In this document: one piece after another, positions 62,013 to 64,000 of the stretch
Position numbering within the stretch: position 1 is the stretch's first letter
Layout: every line of letters begins with the position of its first letter
Source of the DNA: Apiospora phragmitis
Taxonomy: Eukaryota; Ascomycota; Sordariomycetes; Amphisphaeriales; Apiosporaceae
DNA length: 64,000 bases
Direction of reading: 5' to 3'
Assembly: GCA_038363925.1 (NCBI GenBank)
Contig: JAQQWL010000004.1
Coordinates: 2,170,001-2,234,000 of the forward strand
Notes under the pieces: generated by a model
Database searches by the model: none
Seen by the model: the letters and a program-made list of their open reading frames with translations, nothing else
Told to the model about the DNA's origin: nothing
Made by a program: the position numbers and the translations under genes

Positions 62013-64000
62013 CTCGAGTCGTCGAAATACTGCTAGCAGCAGCAGCCTGAAATGGAAAGACTGGTATTAAAAATAGAATCCGACTTCGTTTCAGCGAGAA
62101 GTCGTGCAATTGGGCAATGGTTGATCTCGGCTTCGCATAGTAAAATCCCACCTAGCCTACAACAAGCGACCTCTCTCGTCCCGCCTACAAAACAAAATTT
62201 CGAGGTTCCGAGCTTATCGCTTATCTTATCAGCCCAATCTTTTCCTCCAAACAATCCATGTACCTGGATTGGCTGAAGTCATGGTCTAAGCCTGCAAGCG
62301 ACTGAGAGCCTCAAAGCATTGAACCTGGCCTGTCACCTTGATGGTTGGCAGCCAAAGTCCGCGCTCAAGATCATGTAAACCATTGGATTGCAGATTACCC
62401 TCTCTACCTCTTTACCCAGCTCTGCCACTTCTAGACACCACCTAAATATCCTTGATGTCCCTTACAGAGTACTTTGATAAAAATCTCGATGCATTTTCTG
62501 TTTTAGACACTGAAGTCCTTCGCGGCCCATTGCGACATGTTCGCCTCTTACGCGTATTGTCTTGAAGCAACCACGAACTAACGTTGGTTTGGTGTATTCC
62601 AAGAATACAACCACATAAGGATTGCAACATGCAGATATGATTCACCTTGGCTGGCGCATAAGCCATCTCTTGACGTTCTTGTCGAAAGCTTCGCCAGTTC
62701 TTACACGAACCAAGCATATGATCCAGCGGTTTCTGTCGATCTTCCTGTGAACGGCGAGAAACATCGTCATTCAGTCACATCTGCCCTTGATCAGCTAGAA
62801 ACAAAGTCATCAAGACAACACACTGAGTACATACGGCACAACAGACTCCACATCCCCAGACCCTATTCCTTTTAACGTACGGAGTACTGCCCTCCCCAGA
62901 TTTAGCATCTGGCATGCTCGAGCATGGAGTGGCAGGTGGCTAAAACGAAGATCCTACGAGCTTGACGCTCACGGGTCTTGGCCAGCTTGCCGATCTGTAT
63001 GCTTTTTGGACCTCTCTACGCCATCAACACCACGCCGTTGGTTGTTAAAGATATTAACGCAGCATTGCCTTTGTCCAAGGAGTTACGGTCTGTTTTGGCC
63101 AAGAAACTCGATGCCACATAACCAGCACATAGAGCGCGGTCTAAGCACGTCACTCGTGGCTGGCACTGGCGACGGGATGCGACAAGCTTTTTGCAGCTCT
63201 TTTCCAACCTGGGCTTTCGTGTCCACTTCCAACGCGACCCCCCATCGCCAAGGGGGGAAATGTCTGATGTCCGTAATGTTTCATCATACAGGATACACTT
63301 CCCAAACTCCCAAACTGTCACCATAATAGGTAAGCAGCACTGTCAACGCCGTCTCCGAGATACAGCCGCATTTCCACGAGGGGAGGCGAGTCCAGATGCC
63401 GCCTTTTGGAATTGGGAAAGTGAAAAAAGGGACCTGTTTCGACCGAAGCCGTGCGGACGACCCTTCTGGACGACCGACCGACTAAGCACTTGAGAAGAAG
63501 CTAGGCCTTGATGAGACCGCGCGGGTCAGAGCGTAGCCCGCCTTCCTTGCCAGCTCAGCTCGCCTCGCTTCTAATTCCCGTTCCTTGCCCACGACCCGCT
63601 ACCAATACACACTGGCCCGCCCGATAACGCTCCGGTTATCTGAAGCTGGCCTCGGTGAGCGTTGAGGCTTTTTTCTGGGAGCGCGTTTATTTCCGGGGCT
63701 GGTGGTCGGAGACTACTGTACAATCTCCTGCTTATGGAGATCAACCAAACCGGGTACCTGCTCCAGTAACCTTCCTCGCCCTGCTCCATCTTGGACGGAG
63801 TTGCGGAGAAATGACATCCTGGTTAGAGTTGTTGTTACCATAACGCGATTGAGAGGGCTCTAGCCCACATGCCTAAGCCCGAGGCCGACTAGCCAGGAAC
63901 CTGCCCCGTTGCCACTATTCCGACCTTGCAGGCTGCACGGCAAGCGGCATGCGTTATTTGTACTAGCAATGTACAAAGCGTGCCGGTACGTTTCTCTGAC
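62013..64000. other. 2-kb region upstream of DBP9, no gene seen
   Basis: The first few hundred bases should be the DBP9 promoter. Beyond that only short frames without domains occur. A GTACGGAGTAC motif lies at 62877-62887. Partial genes running off the window end are possible but none is recognised. Confidence 0.5.

Overview
The window is nuclear DNA of a filamentous ascomycete (Pezizomycotina, most likely Sordariomycetes). The evidence is short GT-AG introns of roughly 50-130 bases, GC-rich codon use in genes, widely spaced genes, and families typical of moulds: a PTH11-like receptor, a HET-domain protein and a GPI-type GH16 glucanase. I cannot assign a genus. I recognise sixteen protein-coding loci, one weaker small ORF and one tRNA-like locus. 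Exon borders were set by eye from splice signals and from reading-frame continuity.

Left part (1-23.8 kb). A PTH11/SAT4-type membrane receptor (minus) is followed by 4.4 kb without genes, then an MFS hexose transporter (minus) and another 3.2 kb gap. A dense housekeeping block follows: RFT1 (plus) converges on the ribosome-biogenesis helicase DBP3 (minus). DBP3 shares a 482-base bidirectional promoter with the checkpoint gene MAD2 (plus). MAD2 converges on a beta-carbonic anhydrase (minus). Next come a methyltransferase of the leucine-carboxyl-methyltransferase fold with an in-frame TGA in its middle (minus), a possible 74-aa protein (plus), a tRNA-like sequence (plus) and an SMP-30/gluconolactonase (minus).

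Middle (23.8-39.5 kb). About 9.9 kb without a supportable gene lies upstream of a glutamine-, proline- and histidine-rich bZIP factor (plus). That gene has a long region without genes on both sides, carrying several tandem repeats.

Right part (39.5-64 kb). A HET-domain gene (minus) diverges from SEC12 (plus, ER Sar1 exchange factor). SEC12 converges on YPP1 (minus, PI4-kinase complex). YPP1 diverges from RIX1 (plus, 60S assembly). RIX1 converges on a GPI-type GH16 glucanase (minus), which is followed by a WW-domain protein (plus) and the helicase DBP9 (minus).

DBP3, DBP9 and RIX1 all serve 60S ribosome assembly, and RFT1, SEC12 and YPP1 all serve the secretory or membrane system. They are not arranged as a cluster, so I read this as ordinary fungal synteny. 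I found no biosynthetic cluster, intact transposon or obviously new system. The points most worth checking are four loci whose reading frame is broken (methyltransferase, bZIP, HET, WW), a substituted metal-site residue in the SMP-30 protein, and a 10-base motif that recurs between genes.
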